A stretch of DNA of 24,892 nucleotides from Candidatus Altarchaeales archaeon (GCA_003663115.1 QMZJ01000001.1:1-24892), one strand, 5' to 3'. Shown: positions 1 to 8,068, numbered from the stretch's first letter. Notes: generated by a model from the sequence alone, not told the origin. Numbers and translations: made by a program.

Positions 1-12
1 TATTAATGTAGA

Positions 13-435
13 ATGACAGGAAAAGGGAGGAGATCTTCTATAGATAATATAGAAATCAACAAAGATGAAAATTATCTTATCGTTTCTGTTAACCCAAAGA
101 TCTATAACCTGGATATAGTTTACTATGCCGCCTACGTTCTGATGGACAGGGCATATGCCATACTCGGTGGGGACCCGGAGAGGGAGATCCTGGTGGAGTT
201 AAGACCAAAGGATAATACGGATTTAGAGACCCTGGGCAGGGAATTTAATAATGAATTGTTAAATTATGCGGTATACATGAAGCAATCCGCAAAAAATCAG
301 AGGCTGAGGGAAGCGATCCTGCAGAGGGTGTTGATGACCAATCTCGCTCCCGTTGAGGGCGAAGAAGCAAAGGATCCCGAGGGGATCGCCAGGCCCTGGA
401 GGGAAAAACATGGTAAAGGAAGGAAAAAAAGTTAG
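13..435 (+). CDS. HxsD-like protein of a His-Xaa-Ser-type radical SAM system (copy 1)
   Basis: A 140-residue soluble protein. Residues about 25-100 match the HxsD pattern: beta-rich start (VNPKIYNLDIVYYAAYVLMD), a GDPE turn, an ILVEL strand, then a helical end with NELLNYAV and LREAILQRVL. This recalls the LLNDYxLRE signature that named the HxsD family. HxsD is a small accessory protein found beside HxsB/HxsC radical SAM enzymes; its biochemical role is not established, and helping the maturase recognise the precursor is a reasonable inference. The C-terminal 30 residues are a basic, low-complexity tail. ATG 13 is used because an in-frame stop lies at 4-6 and no other canonical start follows closely. 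It overlaps the next gene by 26 nt, so the two are probably co-translated. A missing HxsC partner could lie just upstream of the window. Confidence 0.75.
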   Translation: MTGKGRRSSIDNIEINKDENYLIVSVNPKIYNLDIVYYAAYVLMDRAYAILGGDPEREILVELRPKDNTDLETLGREFNNELLNYAVYMKQSAKNQRLREAILQRVLMTNLAPVEGEEAKDPEGIARPWREKHGKGRKKS

Positions 436-676
436 AATAGACGAGAAAAAAAATCGGGTAACGGTTACCTTTGACACACGGTTCTATGAACCAGAGAGCA
501 TAAGATTATCGGTTAATGACTTCAGGGATTGTTGTTCTGCTAAATTGAAATCAGAAGATGGTAAAATCACGGTGGTATTATCCCCAAAGAGTAAAGAGAT
601 CGACATAAACACTCTTGGCTATGAATTCTATAATTATGTTCTTGGTAGGATGAGATCAAGTGAATCTAGGTTTTAA
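410..676 (+). CDS. Second HxsD-like small protein (copy 2)
   Basis: An 88-residue protein whose layout mirrors the preceding one: a strand ending in DTRFYEPESIRLSV, a KITVVLSPKS strand, then TLGYEFYNYVLGRM, which lines up with the TLGREFNNELLNYAVYM stretch of copy 1. I therefore read it as a diverged HxsD paralogue that lost the LRE end and the basic tail. The reading frame is open from 353, but ATG 410 is preferred because GGAGGG sits 7 nt upstream (397-402) and homology begins after it. The 26-nt overlap with copy 1 and the 6-nt gap to the radical SAM gene point to one operon. Two HxsD-type subunits next to one maturase could form a heteromeric recognition module; that is inference. The match is weaker than for copy 1. 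Confidence 0.6.
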   Translation: MVKEGKKVRIDEKKNRVTVTFDTRFYEPESIRLSVNDFRDCCSAKLKSEDGKITVVLSPKSKEIDINTLGYEFYNYVLGRMRSSESRF

Positions 677-682
677 TTTAAA

Positions 683-2104
683 ATGCCCATCACCTACTTT
701 GATGCAAATACATGTATAGATTACACGGAGAACCAATACTTCGTAAAGAGATTAGAACCGGATTCCTTTCTAATAACCACAGAACACGGAGCCTGGGTTG
801 TTCTGAATAAAAGGGAATATGACCTTCTGAGATTAAATCAATTGCATAAAGACCCAAATCTGTTTAATACGTTAGAGTATAAGGGGATAATAGTCACGGA
901 GAGGAACATAGGCCATATAGTGAACATATACAGGTTAAGAAAAGATTACCTCTTTAAAGGGGTGAGCCTCCATATAGTCGCCGTGACATCAAAATGCAAT
1001 CATAGATGTCCATATTGTTATACGGGATTACAAAAAAACGGGAAGGATATGGACGAAGATACGGCAAAGGCCGTTGTGGATTTCATATTCCAGAGCCCCA
1101 GTCCAGTGATAACAATAGAGATCTCCGGGGGGGAACCGTTAATGAATTTCCCAGTTGTTGAATTCATTATAGAATATTCCAAGAAACTAAATAAAAAATT
1201 CGGGAGGGATTTGATATATATACTGGTGACAAACCTCACCCCGATGGATGAAGACATCTTAAAGTATCTGATTAAGAACAATGTATCGATATCTACATCA
1301 TTAGATGGACCAAAAGAGGTACATGACAAAAATAGGAAATATCTGAATGGCAGGAGTAGTTATGAAAAAACGGTTTACTGGATCGATGTGATAAAAAAAC
1401 AATACAAATATCCTGCACTGGGTGCTTTACCTGTAGTTACCAGACATTCATTGCCCTATGGAAAAGAGATAGTTGATGAATACATCAAACACGATCTCAA
1501 TTTTTTAAGGCTCAAATACATTTCACCAACGGGAAATGCACAAAAACGCTGGGATAAACTTGGTTATACGCCTGAGGAATACCTGGTTCTATGGAAAAAG
1601 GTTCTGGATTATATCCTCAAACTAAATGGTAAGGGCTTAGAATTCAGTGAGGGATTAACGACACTCATGCTGAAGAAGATCCTCCTAACTGTAGATCCAC
1701 TCTATGTAGATCTGAATATGCCCTGTGGTGCCGGGATAGGTCAGATCACATATGATGAAAAGGGTAACATTTATACATGTGATGAAGCGAGACCGTATGA
1801 TATCTTTAAGCTGGGCGTTGCAGATAAAAACAGGTACAAGGAGATCATAGCATCGAGGACTGTTACGAGCATGGTCGACATATCATCCGGCTATCCACTG
1901 ATGTGCGATTTCTGTGTGTGGAAACCATATTGTGGCGTATGTGGTGTCATATCATACGCACAGCAGGGGAATATAATACCAAAGCTACCACTCGATTTCA
2001 GATGCGCTATTCATAGGGGGATGTTTGAGCATATATTCAGAAAATTGCTCTTCTCAAAGGAAAAGACGATATTGATGAAATGGGCTAATATATCCATGTT
2101 CTAG
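683..2104 (+). CDS. hxsB-like: Radical SAM/SPASM peptide maturase, HxsB-like
   Basis: A 473-residue radical SAM enzyme. The [4Fe-4S]-SAM site CxxxCxxC is at residues 105, 109 and 112 (CNHRCPYC), followed by a GGEPL motif about 45 residues later and the LVTNL and TSLDGP motifs. The N-terminal 100 residues (TTEHGAWVVLNKREYDLL, then LFKGVSLHIVAVT) match the HxsB type of leader-binding N-terminus. The C-terminus carries a SPASM domain for auxiliary iron-sulfur clusters: CGAGIGQITYDEKGNIYTC, then CDFCVWKPYCGVC and a final Cys. Such enzymes install radical-derived cross-links or other changes in ribosomally made peptides in the cytoplasm. The two HxsD-like genes directly upstream and the precursor-like gene 52 nt downstream support the Hxs assignment. 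ATG 683 has no strong ribosome-binding site but fits the 6-nt gap. The exact product is unknown. Confidence 0.88.
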   Translation: MPITYFDANTCIDYTENQYFVKRLEPDSFLITTEHGAWVVLNKREYDLLRLNQLHKDPNLFNTLEYKGIIVTERNIGHIVNIYRLRKDYLFKGVSLHIVAVTSKCNHRCPYCYTGLQKNGKDMDEDTAKAVVDFIFQSPSPVITIEISGGEPLMNFPVVEFIIEYSKKLNKKFGRDLIYILVTNLTPMDEDILKYLIKNNVSISTSLDGPKEVHDKNRKYLNGRSSYEKTVYWIDVIKKQYKYPALGALPVVTRHSLPYGKEIVDEYIKHDLNFLRLKYISPTGNAQKRWDKLGYTPEEYLVLWKKVLDYILKLNGKGLEFSEGLTTLMLKKILLTVDPLYVDLNMPCGAGIGQITYDEKGNIYTCDEARPYDIFKLGVADKNRYKEIIASRTVTSMVDISSGYPLMCDFCVWKPYCGVCGVISYAQQGNIIPKLPLDFRCAIHRGMFEHIFRKLLFSKEKTILMKWANISMF

Positions 2105-2116
2105 AGTTTCTAGAGT
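2099..2116 (+). promoter_or_regulatory. Tandem 9-bp direct repeat upstream of the precursor gene promoter
   Basis: TTCTAGAGT occurs twice back to back (2099-2107 and 2108-2116). Each copy contains the palindrome TCTAGA, and the pair sits at the stop codon of the maturase gene, directly upstream of the TATA-like element of the precursor gene. The position, just 5' of TATA/BRE, is where archaeal activators bind. No regulator is known to me for this sequence. Confidence 0.4.
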
Positions 2117-2118
2117 TA

Positions 2119-2138
2119 CACATATATTTTTATACCAG
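2119..2138 (+). promoter_or_regulatory. Archaeal TATA-type promoter of the precursor peptide gene
   Basis: An A/T block (CACATAT followed by TTTTTATACCAG) lies about 20-35 nt before ATG 2157. Transcription starting about 25 nt downstream of the TATA centre would begin nearly at the start codon, giving a leaderless message. A very similar block (CACATATTTATACCAG) precedes the membrane-protein operon at 12612-12627. Confidence 0.55.
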
Positions 2139-2156
2139 AAACCCAATAATTTATAT

Positions 2157-2507
2157 ATGAAAAAGAAACTTCCGAAGATAAAGAAGGAGGTATGCTGTTT
2201 CTTGTCCGATGAGAGCGGGAGAATATCAAAGAAATCATTGATTGCAATAAGCTCTGTGATTGGGGGTATAGCAATATCCGGGCTATTTTCTGGCGCCATA
2301 CGATCCGTTAAGGCAGATGGGCCCTATGGTATCCGGGCTACCTGTAATCACACCAATAATATTGGTGCAGATTATGATCCAACGAGTTGTACAATTAAAG
2401 TCACCCATAATCTTAGTTTAAATAAACATTACAATTCTGGTGTACATATGATATCAGGTTGTACACACACCAATAATTGTGATGCTACAGATCCATGCAA
2501 TCCTTGA
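2157..2507 (+). CDS. Probable Hxs-type RiPP precursor peptide with H-x-N core motifs
   Basis: A 116-residue peptide. The N-terminal part (residues 1-28) is basic, has a CysCys pair (13-14) and the stretch FLSDESGRISKKSLI, which resembles leaders of Hxs-associated target peptides. A hydrophobic Gly/Ile/Ser segment follows (29-48), ending at VKADG, which could be a signal or processing region. The core (about 54-116) has five Cys (63, 78, 102, 108, 114), six His and many Asn/Thr. The motifs HTN (65-67), HYN (91-93) and HTN (104-106) are spaced triplets, and CNHTNN and CTHTNN are near repeats. Classical HxsA has H-x-S triplets, so this would be a variant. The gene follows the maturase by 52 nt and has its own promoter. 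Leader export and cleavage are inferred. It could instead be a metal-binding surface peptide. Confidence 0.72.
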   Translation: MKKKLPKIKKEVCCFLSDESGRISKKSLIAISSVIGGIAISGLFSGAIRSVKADGPYGIRATCNHTNNIGADYDPTSCTIKVTHNLSLNKHYNSGVHMISGCTHTNNCDATDPCNP

Positions 2508-2574
2508 CAGTTTCCTTATCCATCGTTAATGTGTCCATCCCCTCTGCTAAATTTTGCACGTCCTTCAGGATAAA

Positions 2575-3393
2575 ATGGCTAAGATCACTTTCATTGTCAA
2601 ATACATCACGATTTTGTTTTTACTTTCTGCACTGCTGCCAATAATAACTACATCATATCCTGTTGTGCAAGAGAGAAAATATGAGGGATACTGTCTCACT
2701 GCTCTGTCATATATACTAAGTGAGGAACAATCTAAAAAACTCCCATTCAAGAATTTCGAGGAATTCATTAACAGTAGTATTGAGGTGGATACTTGGGACC
2801 CAGTGGGGTTTCTTAAATTCGCTCACGATCAAGGAGATGGCAGGGTGCATGCCCGAATAGGTAGAGTATATGAACATTTAGATGTCGCTTTCTATTACAC
2901 TATAGATAAAGGTGGCCAGAAGAGTGAGTTCTTCGGATGTGCTCTATTACCCTCCGATTCTCCAAAGGGACTAAGATGGTCAGATATTGTAGTAATTGAA
3001 AGTAGGCAAAAAATTGGAAGGATAATGGTAGACAACATTACATTTAATCGCGTGGATTATATAGTTAAATATTCAAACTCAAATGGCTCCTTTAATTGGG
3101 GTACAAATACAACAATTTTAATATTGTATGATAGTAACTCCTTGATTGCAAAGGGGTGGGATGCGTATATATCCTGGATAGGTACGAATCCTTATGGGGA
3201 GAGGGAATTGGTTAAGGATATCATAGAGGATAGAACTATACGAATAGAGACGCCAGCTAGGTTAGAAGAACGACAGGCGAGGCTGGATGAAATTATCCAC
3301 AGCAGCCAGATAATTATTGCTGTTTTAGTTGGGATAATGATCATGATTCTCTTAGTAGAAAGAAAAAGAGAGATCGACAAATGGAGGGTTTAA
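2575..3393 (+). CDS. Membrane protein of unknown function with N- and C-terminal anchors
   Basis: I do not recognise a family. The 272-residue product starts with a hydrophobic segment (residues about 7-27, ITFIVKYITILFLLSALLPI), which may be a signal or anchor. A roughly 210-residue domain with scattered N-glycosylation-type Asn-x-Ser/Thr sites follows, and a second membrane helix (about 243-262) precedes a basic tail (VERKREIDKWRV). The topology suggests an extracellular domain tethered by its C-terminus with a short cytoplasmic end. A charged helical stretch (ARLEERQARLDEIIHSSQ) links domain and anchor. TTG 2554 is an alternative start, but ATG 2575 sits behind AGGA and begins the hydrophobic segment. 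The stop is 1 nt from the next start, so the two are co-transcribed. Its position behind the precursor gene suggests a role in handling or anchoring the modified peptide; this is inference only. Confidence 0.7.
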   Translation: MAKITFIVKYITILFLLSALLPIITTSYPVVQERKYEGYCLTALSYILSEEQSKKLPFKNFEEFINSSIEVDTWDPVGFLKFAHDQGDGRVHARIGRVYEHLDVAFYYTIDKGGQKSEFFGCALLPSDSPKGLRWSDIVVIESRQKIGRIMVDNITFNRVDYIVKYSNSNGSFNWGTNTTILILYDSNSLIAKGWDAYISWIGTNPYGERELVKDIIEDRTIRIETPARLEERQARLDEIIHSSQIIIAVLVGIMIMILLVERKREIDKWRV

Positions 3394-3394
3394 T

Positions 3395-4489
3395 ATGGTA
3401 AGGAAAAGGACCATAATAGTATTTATCTTTCTGGGAATCGCATATATTGGGATAACATCGGTGGTGGACTTACCGAAGATTATAATGCCAGAGTTCAGGT
3501 TGGCTGAAAATACTACAGAGCCCGTTTTTTTGGGAGTTGACTCTAAGCAGATAAGCGATTATTATATTTATATGTACGATATATCAACGAAAAAGATTAC
3601 AACCTTGGTGTCGAATAAGGCGGGTTTGTTCAGCCCGTCAATAGATGACAATAGAGTGGCTTATATCAGCTATAGTGATAATGGCCCAGACATTCATGTA
3701 TTTGACATAGCCACTGGAGAGGTTAAACAGATAACCTCCGATCCCTATGAACAAGATCGTCCGCAGATCTACAAAAACAGGGTGGTATGGGAGGATGACA
3801 GAAGTAAATATGCAAAAGGAAGTAGAGTAACAAATATTTTGGATATATATATGTACGACCTAATCACTGATGAGGAAATACCGCTCATAACGACACAGCT
3901 TAAAGAAATGTTCCCAGAAATTTATGGCGATATAGTGGTCTGTGAGATATATAGTGATATAGCACATGAGAGGATCTATTTCTACAACATATCATCAAAA
4001 GAATTAAAAGAGATAACCTCAAGTTCACAGATGATGGGGTCACCTAAGATATATATGAACACCGTGGCATGGACTACACTGCTCGCGGGAGGAGACATCT
4101 TCATATACGATCTTGCAACGGGTAAAAAAATGCAGATTACCGATTCGGTAGAAAATGAATTTGATATAGATATATACAGAAACAGAATTGTCTACGCAAA
4201 AGGATTTTTTGACAGTGGTTTAGACATCTATATGTACGATATAGGTTCTGGTGTTGAGACGAGAATTACCAACACACCAAATAACCTGGAAAGGATGCCA
4301 AAGATCTACAAGGATATAATCGTCTACGTGAGACGGGAGGGGGAATACTCAAATATCTATTTATATGATCTAAAAACTGGAGAAGAGGTCAGGATAGAAT
4401 CTCCATCAAAATTCAATTACTTGCCAGATATCTGGGAGGATAAAATAGTGTGGATGGCGTTCGATATTTCTAAAAAGGGGTTTTGGTGA
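3395..4489 (+). CDS. TolB-like beta-propeller protein with N-terminal membrane anchor
   Basis: A 364-residue protein: one hydrophobic anchor or uncleaved signal (residues about 6-24), then seven repeats of the type DIYxYDxxTxxxxxIT. The seven copies begin at YYIYMYDIST, PDIHVFDIAT, LDIYMYDLIT, ERIYFYNISS, GDIFIYDLAT, LDIYMYDIGS and SNIYLYDLKT, with NRVVWEDDR-like strands between them. Seven repeats fit a closed seven-bladed propeller of the TolB type, common in archaeal surface proteins that bind partners. It probably sits outside the cell, tethered to the membrane. ATG 3395 is preceded by GGAGGG (3383-3388), 1 nt after the upstream stop, and its end overlaps the next gene. The function in this locus is unknown; binding the matured peptide or a surface partner is a guess. 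Confidence 0.82.
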   Translation: MVRKRTIIVFIFLGIAYIGITSVVDLPKIIMPEFRLAENTTEPVFLGVDSKQISDYYIYMYDISTKKITTLVSNKAGLFSPSIDDNRVAYISYSDNGPDIHVFDIATGEVKQITSDPYEQDRPQIYKNRVVWEDDRSKYAKGSRVTNILDIYMYDLITDEEIPLITTQLKEMFPEIYGDIVVCEIYSDIAHERIYFYNISSKELKEITSSSQMMGSPKIYMNTVAWTTLLAGGDIFIYDLATGKKMQITDSVENEFDIDIYRNRIVYAKGFFDSGLDIYMYDIGSGVETRITNTPNNLERMPKIYKDIIVYVRREGEYSNIYLYDLKTGEEVRIESPSKFNYLPDIWEDKIVWMAFDISKKGFW

Positions 4490-5418
4490 GATGGTTTTTA
4501 TCCTCTACAGGTAAGTTACCCTATAGAATGAAAGCGAGAAAAGAATTCTTTGATGAATTAAAAAAGTTACAGTTGCATAATGATGTAATGAAGGAAATTA
4601 TTTTAGTACATGAAGGGGTTAAACCCTTAACGAGGATAATGCTTCCTCAGTCCCAACTCAAGTCATTTCAAGAGTTTTTAAGAGAGTATGGGTTCTATAT
4701 TGCAGAATCGGGTTATAAGGTCATATCGAAAAGAGACAGGGGTAAGGGGGGCTGGAGGAACAAAATCCTAAGGATAGTTAGTGCAGATTCTAGGGAGGGA
4801 GATCCTTTCTATTATATTGCCAAATCAGAGGAGATTGCTGAGGAAGCAAAAGCTGCAGAATTTCTAAGTTCAGATAAATCCGGTCAATTATTGGGTTACC
4901 CAGAATGTTGTCAGAAGTTCTTTAAAAAATACTTTACACTGGCAGACGAAAAACAGTGCGATTTCGTTCTTTATACGCTCTCAGAGACAAGGGAGGACTA
5001 TCCATATGATTTCTATAATAACAATGCCTCCCGATACTTTGGTTATTCTCTACTGAGCCATTTTCCGTGTTCTTTTAACTGCAAGGAATCATCGAGTCTG
5101 GCAAAGAGTTATTACGATGTGCTAAAAAAATACTCAAAGGAATGGGCGGACATGTTCCTTTATTGGCAGAGATCGGCGATCATCTACACCGAATACAGGG
5201 GCGTGTTCTTACTTAAGAATTTCGAATTGGATGGAAATGTTTTAAGATATGGCGATTCATATTGGCCGTATTCCACAATAATAAACGAGAATCTGCACAT
5301 ACTAAATAGGGCGGACAACATTCTGATCAATTCAAAGAACAATTTCTCGGCCCGTAAGGGAGAAAGGGTTTTAAAGAACTTTAAGGGCGAGAATGTGGGA
5401 TTGATGATTTTTGGATAA
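4486..5418 (+). CDS. DUF483-type protein with GYPECC motif
   Basis: A 310-residue soluble protein with the hallmark LGYPECCQKFF (around residues 135-146) and, downstream, HFPCSFNC followed by a helix (SSSLAKSYYDVL). These Cys pairs suggest a metal or iron-sulfur site. I associate the motif with the DUF483 family, typical of methanogens and relatives, whose function is unknown. GTG 4486 is chosen because it overlaps the previous stop in a GTGA junction and follows an AAAGGGG ribosome-binding site; TTG 4483 and ATG 4528 are alternatives. It is the last gene of the run that begins at 13, and the tight coupling argues that it serves the same process. The C-terminal third is rich in aromatic residues and resembles nothing I know. 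Confidence 0.7.
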   Translation: MRWFLSSTGKLPYRMKARKEFFDELKKLQLHNDVMKEIILVHEGVKPLTRIMLPQSQLKSFQEFLREYGFYIAESGYKVISKRDRGKGGWRNKILRIVSADSREGDPFYYIAKSEEIAEEAKAAEFLSSDKSGQLLGYPECCQKFFKKYFTLADEKQCDFVLYTLSETREDYPYDFYNNNASRYFGYSLLSHFPCSFNCKESSSLAKSYYDVLKKYSKEWADMFLYWQRSAIIYTEYRGVFLLKNFELDGNVLRYGDSYWPYSTIINENLHILNRADNILINSKNNFSARKGERVLKNFKGENVGLMIFG

Positions 5419-5432
5419 TTCAAAAGAAATAG

Positions 5433-5440
5433 TTTTTAAA
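5433..5440 (+). promoter_or_regulatory. TATA-type promoter of the iron ABC operon
   Basis: TTTTTAAA lies 36 nt upstream of ATG 5477, with a second A/T block (ATATATATAATT) behind it and a strong GGAGGGA ribosome-binding site at 5464-5470. The 58-nt gap from the DUF483 stop is the only place for a promoter of the transporter genes. Iron-dependent regulation would be expected but no repressor site is clear. Confidence 0.45.
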
Positions 5441-5476
5441 GCCTTATCATATATATAATTATTGGAGGGACAAAGA

Positions 5477-6508
5477 ATGAGGATTAACAGATTACCGATT
5501 TTGGCTTTATTTCTAACGACCATAGCTCTGATGAACGGTTGTCTCGAATCCAAAGAAAAGGCTAATGAGGTAGTCATCTATGTCGCTCACGATCAGGATT
5601 ACTCGGAACCTATCTTAAAGGAATTTGAGGAAGAAACGGGCATTAAGGTAAGAGCGCTTTATGATACAGAAACCACGAAAACGGTTGGTTTGGTAAACAA
5701 ATTGATAGCTGAGAAAAATAGACCCCGGGCGGATGTATTCTGGAATAACGAGGTAAGTAGAACGATCGTGTTGAAAAAAGAGGGCATTCTCGAGCCTTAC
5801 TGCTCACCCAATGCTGCCGAGGTCCCGGATATATACAAGGATCCGAACTGCTACTGGACGGGCTTTGGGGCGAGGGCAAGGGTTATAATCTATAATACAG
5901 AGCTTGTAGATAAAGGGGATGCCCCGACATCTATAATGGATCTAAGGGATCCAAAATGGAGGGGGAAGATATGCGTGGCAAATCCATTGTTCGGATCGAC
6001 AGGATCTCACGTGGCCTCTCTCTTCGCATACTGGGGGGATGAAAAAGCCATGCAGTACCTCAATGATCTGAAGGAAAATGACATCGGGATCGTGGAGAGC
6101 AATGGCATGGTTAGAGACTTGGTCGTTAGTGGCGAATTTTACATAGGTCTAACAGACACGGATGATGCGAATGATGCCTTGGTTGAGAATAAGCCCATAG
6201 CGATGGTATTTCCGGATCAGGGGGATGGGGAGATGGGCACATTAGTGTTTCCAAATTCGGTAATGCTGATCAAGAACGGGCCAAACCCGGAGAATGGGAA
6301 GAAGCTTATTGACTATCTTTTAAGCAAGAGGGTGGAGAAAGCCCTGTCCTATTCTAAGGCAATGCAGATACCCCTAAAGCCGGGAGTAGAGCATCCGGAG
6401 AATGTTCCGGATATAGGTAAATTGAAAAACATCCCTGTAACACAGGAGGAGATCTATAATAAGTTAAAGGTATCCCAGAGATTTGTTCAGGAGCTTTTTA
6501 TCAGATAA
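5477..6508 (+). CDS. ABC transporter substrate-binding lipoprotein, Fe(3+) AfuA/FbpA type
   Basis: A 343-residue lipoprotein. The N-terminus has a signal peptide ending in a lipobox (ALMNGC, Cys22). The mature part is a family-1 solute-binding protein of the AfuA/FutA class: EVVIYVAHDQDYSEPILKEF at the start, then RADVFWNNEVSRTIVLKKEGILEPY and the WTGFGARARVIIYNTEL signature, then DLRDPKWRGKI. It would capture ferric iron or a related ligand outside the membrane and hand it to the adjacent permease. The start at ATG 5477 is fixed by GGAGGGA just upstream; TTG 5462 would overlap that site. The fused permease follows after 18 nt and the ATPase overlaps that, so this is a complete three-gene importer. 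The metal specificity is inferred from family resemblance; thiamine- or polyamine-type relatives cannot be excluded. Confidence 0.85.
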   Translation: MRINRLPILALFLTTIALMNGCLESKEKANEVVIYVAHDQDYSEPILKEFEEETGIKVRALYDTETTKTVGLVNKLIAEKNRPRADVFWNNEVSRTIVLKKEGILEPYCSPNAAEVPDIYKDPNCYWTGFGARARVIIYNTELVDKGDAPTSIMDLRDPKWRGKICVANPLFGSTGSHVASLFAYWGDEKAMQYLNDLKENDIGIVESNGMVRDLVVSGEFYIGLTDTDDANDALVENKPIAMVFPDQGDGEMGTLVFPNSVMLIKNGPNPENGKKLIDYLLSKRVEKALSYSKAMQIPLKPGVEHPENVPDIGKLKNIPVTQEEIYNKLKVSQRFVQELFIR

Positions 6509-6526
6509 TCCCAATTCTTACGGAAG

Positions 6527-8068
6527 ATGCTCCAAAGATTTCGGATAGATCTGAGATTATTATTAAAAATTTTAGCATTTTTACTGTTTCTCATTCTCGC
6601 TATACTCCCCGTTCTCTGCATCTTTTTATCAAATCTTTCACCCGAACTTTTCTCTGTTTTTGATGAGAGGCTCTCATCGATTTTCCTCAGAACCCTTCTA
6701 CTGTGTCTCGGCACCGTAGCGTTAAGTCTTGCTATGGGAATCCCGTTCGCCTTTCTTTTAGAGTATACCGATCTGCCTTTCAGGCAATTTTTCAGGATTG
6801 CCTACCTCCTACCTTTGCTGATACCACCGTATATAAGTGCAATAGCCTGGCTGGAATTTATGGGAAAGAAAGGGGATCTCGTAAGTTTAGATTTACCCAT
6901 TTATGTATACAATCTGCCCTCTGTCATAATTATTCTGGCACTTTCATTCTTCCCAATCGTAACATTGATAACGTCCTTTGCCCTCAGAAACATCGATTCC
7001 AGACTGGAGGATGCTGCGAGACTTTTATATCCGCAGAGAGAGGTTATAAGAAGGATAACCCTTCCCCTGATAATGCCCCACATTCTCATCAGTTCGATCT
7101 TCGTTTTCGTGTTTTCTATCTCCGAGCTCGGTGTTCCAGCGCTGCTGATGGTAAATGTCTTTACCCCGGAGATATTTGCGCAATTTAGCGCCTTTTTCGA
7201 TACATCCAGGGCAATTGCGCTATCCATCCCTATGGTTGTATTAATATTTATTATCATTTTATTAAACCACAGGTGCCTCGGAAGGAGATCCTTCATAACG
7301 ATATCATCCTTCTGGAGGAAGGGGAGATTGGTTAGGCTATCAAAAACTCATAGATTAATCGCACTGACATTCATCTCCATTATCCTGATCTCCTCCACCT
7401 TGATACCCATATTCATCCTGTTACTTGAGTCCAGACTTCAGTTTCTAAGAGCCTTTTATGAGGGATTTGAACCTATTATAAATAGCCTACACTCTGCCAT
7501 TCTCGGTGCCACATTAATGACCCTTCTTGGTTTTTTTCTGGCGTATTTTTATAAGAGGTCGTTCGATCCAATAATCCTGTTTCCGATATCAATTCCAAGT
7601 ATGACGGTGGGGATAGCAATTATCAATTTTTTTAACACTGATATGACTTCTCTCATCTATAACAGCTTTTTGATCATTATCATCGGGTACACGGCGAGAT
7701 TCCTCCCGTTTGTCACAAAGACACTCTCCCCGTTCTTCGAACAGATACACCCATCAATAGAGGAATCGGCACTATTATCCGGGTCATCCTTTCCGAGAAT
7801 TCTTCACAGAATCCTCCTGCCACTGATGAAACCGGGGATTATCTCCTCCTGGGTAGTTGGTTTTGTCCTTTCTGTCAGAGAATTATCCGTAACTCTTCTG
7901 GTCTCCCCGGCGGGATTCCAGACACTACCTGTGAGAATCTATACACTAATGCATTACGGGGCCCCGGAGATGGTCTCATCCCTCTCCCTGATACTTATTT
8001 TTTTGATCATAACACCCGTAATTTTACTTCTCGTATCTAAGAGATTAATAGGGCTGGTGATAAAGTGA
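6527..8068 (+). CDS. ABC transporter permease, fused two-domain Fe(3+) type
   Basis: A 513-residue polytopic membrane protein with about 12 hydrophobic segments in two halves, the usual layout of FbpB-type permeases. Each half has an EAA loop that contacts the ATPase: EDAARLLYPQREVIRRITLP near residue 161, and EESALLSGSSFPRILHRILL near residue 411. It forms the channel for the ligand delivered by the lipoprotein encoded just upstream. ATG 6527 follows a GGAAG ribosome-binding site. The stop codon overlaps the ATPase start (GTGA), a sign of coupled translation. First-half EAA loops usually carry a Gly where this one has a Tyr-Pro pair, a minor deviation. Confidence 0.88.
   Translation: MLQRFRIDLRLLLKILAFLLFLILAILPVLCIFLSNLSPELFSVFDERLSSIFLRTLLLCLGTVALSLAMGIPFAFLLEYTDLPFRQFFRIAYLLPLLIPPYISAIAWLEFMGKKGDLVSLDLPIYVYNLPSVIIILALSFFPIVTLITSFALRNIDSRLEDAARLLYPQREVIRRITLPLIMPHILISSIFVFVFSISELGVPALLMVNVFTPEIFAQFSAFFDTSRAIALSIPMVVLIFIIILLNHRCLGRRSFITISSFWRKGRLVRLSKTHRLIALTFISIILISSTLIPIFILLLESRLQFLRAFYEGFEPIINSLHSAILGATLMTLLGFFLAYFYKRSFDPIILFPISIPSMTVGIAIINFFNTDMTSLIYNSFLIIIIGYTARFLPFVTKTLSPFFEQIHPSIEESALLSGSSFPRILHRILLPLMKPGIISSWVVGFVLSVRELSVTLLVSPAGFQTLPVRIYTLMHYGAPEMVSSLSLILIFLIITPVILLLVSKRLIGLVIK

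Noticed and set aside
353..409. Upstream extension of the second HxsD-like protein
   Set aside because: The extra residues overlap the first gene, are proline/glycine/basic filler, and the ribosome-binding site points to ATG 410.
6703..7188. 161-codon + strand frame inside the permease gene
   Set aside because: It is a shifted frame over well-supported membrane helices and an EAA loop; it has no homology-like motifs.
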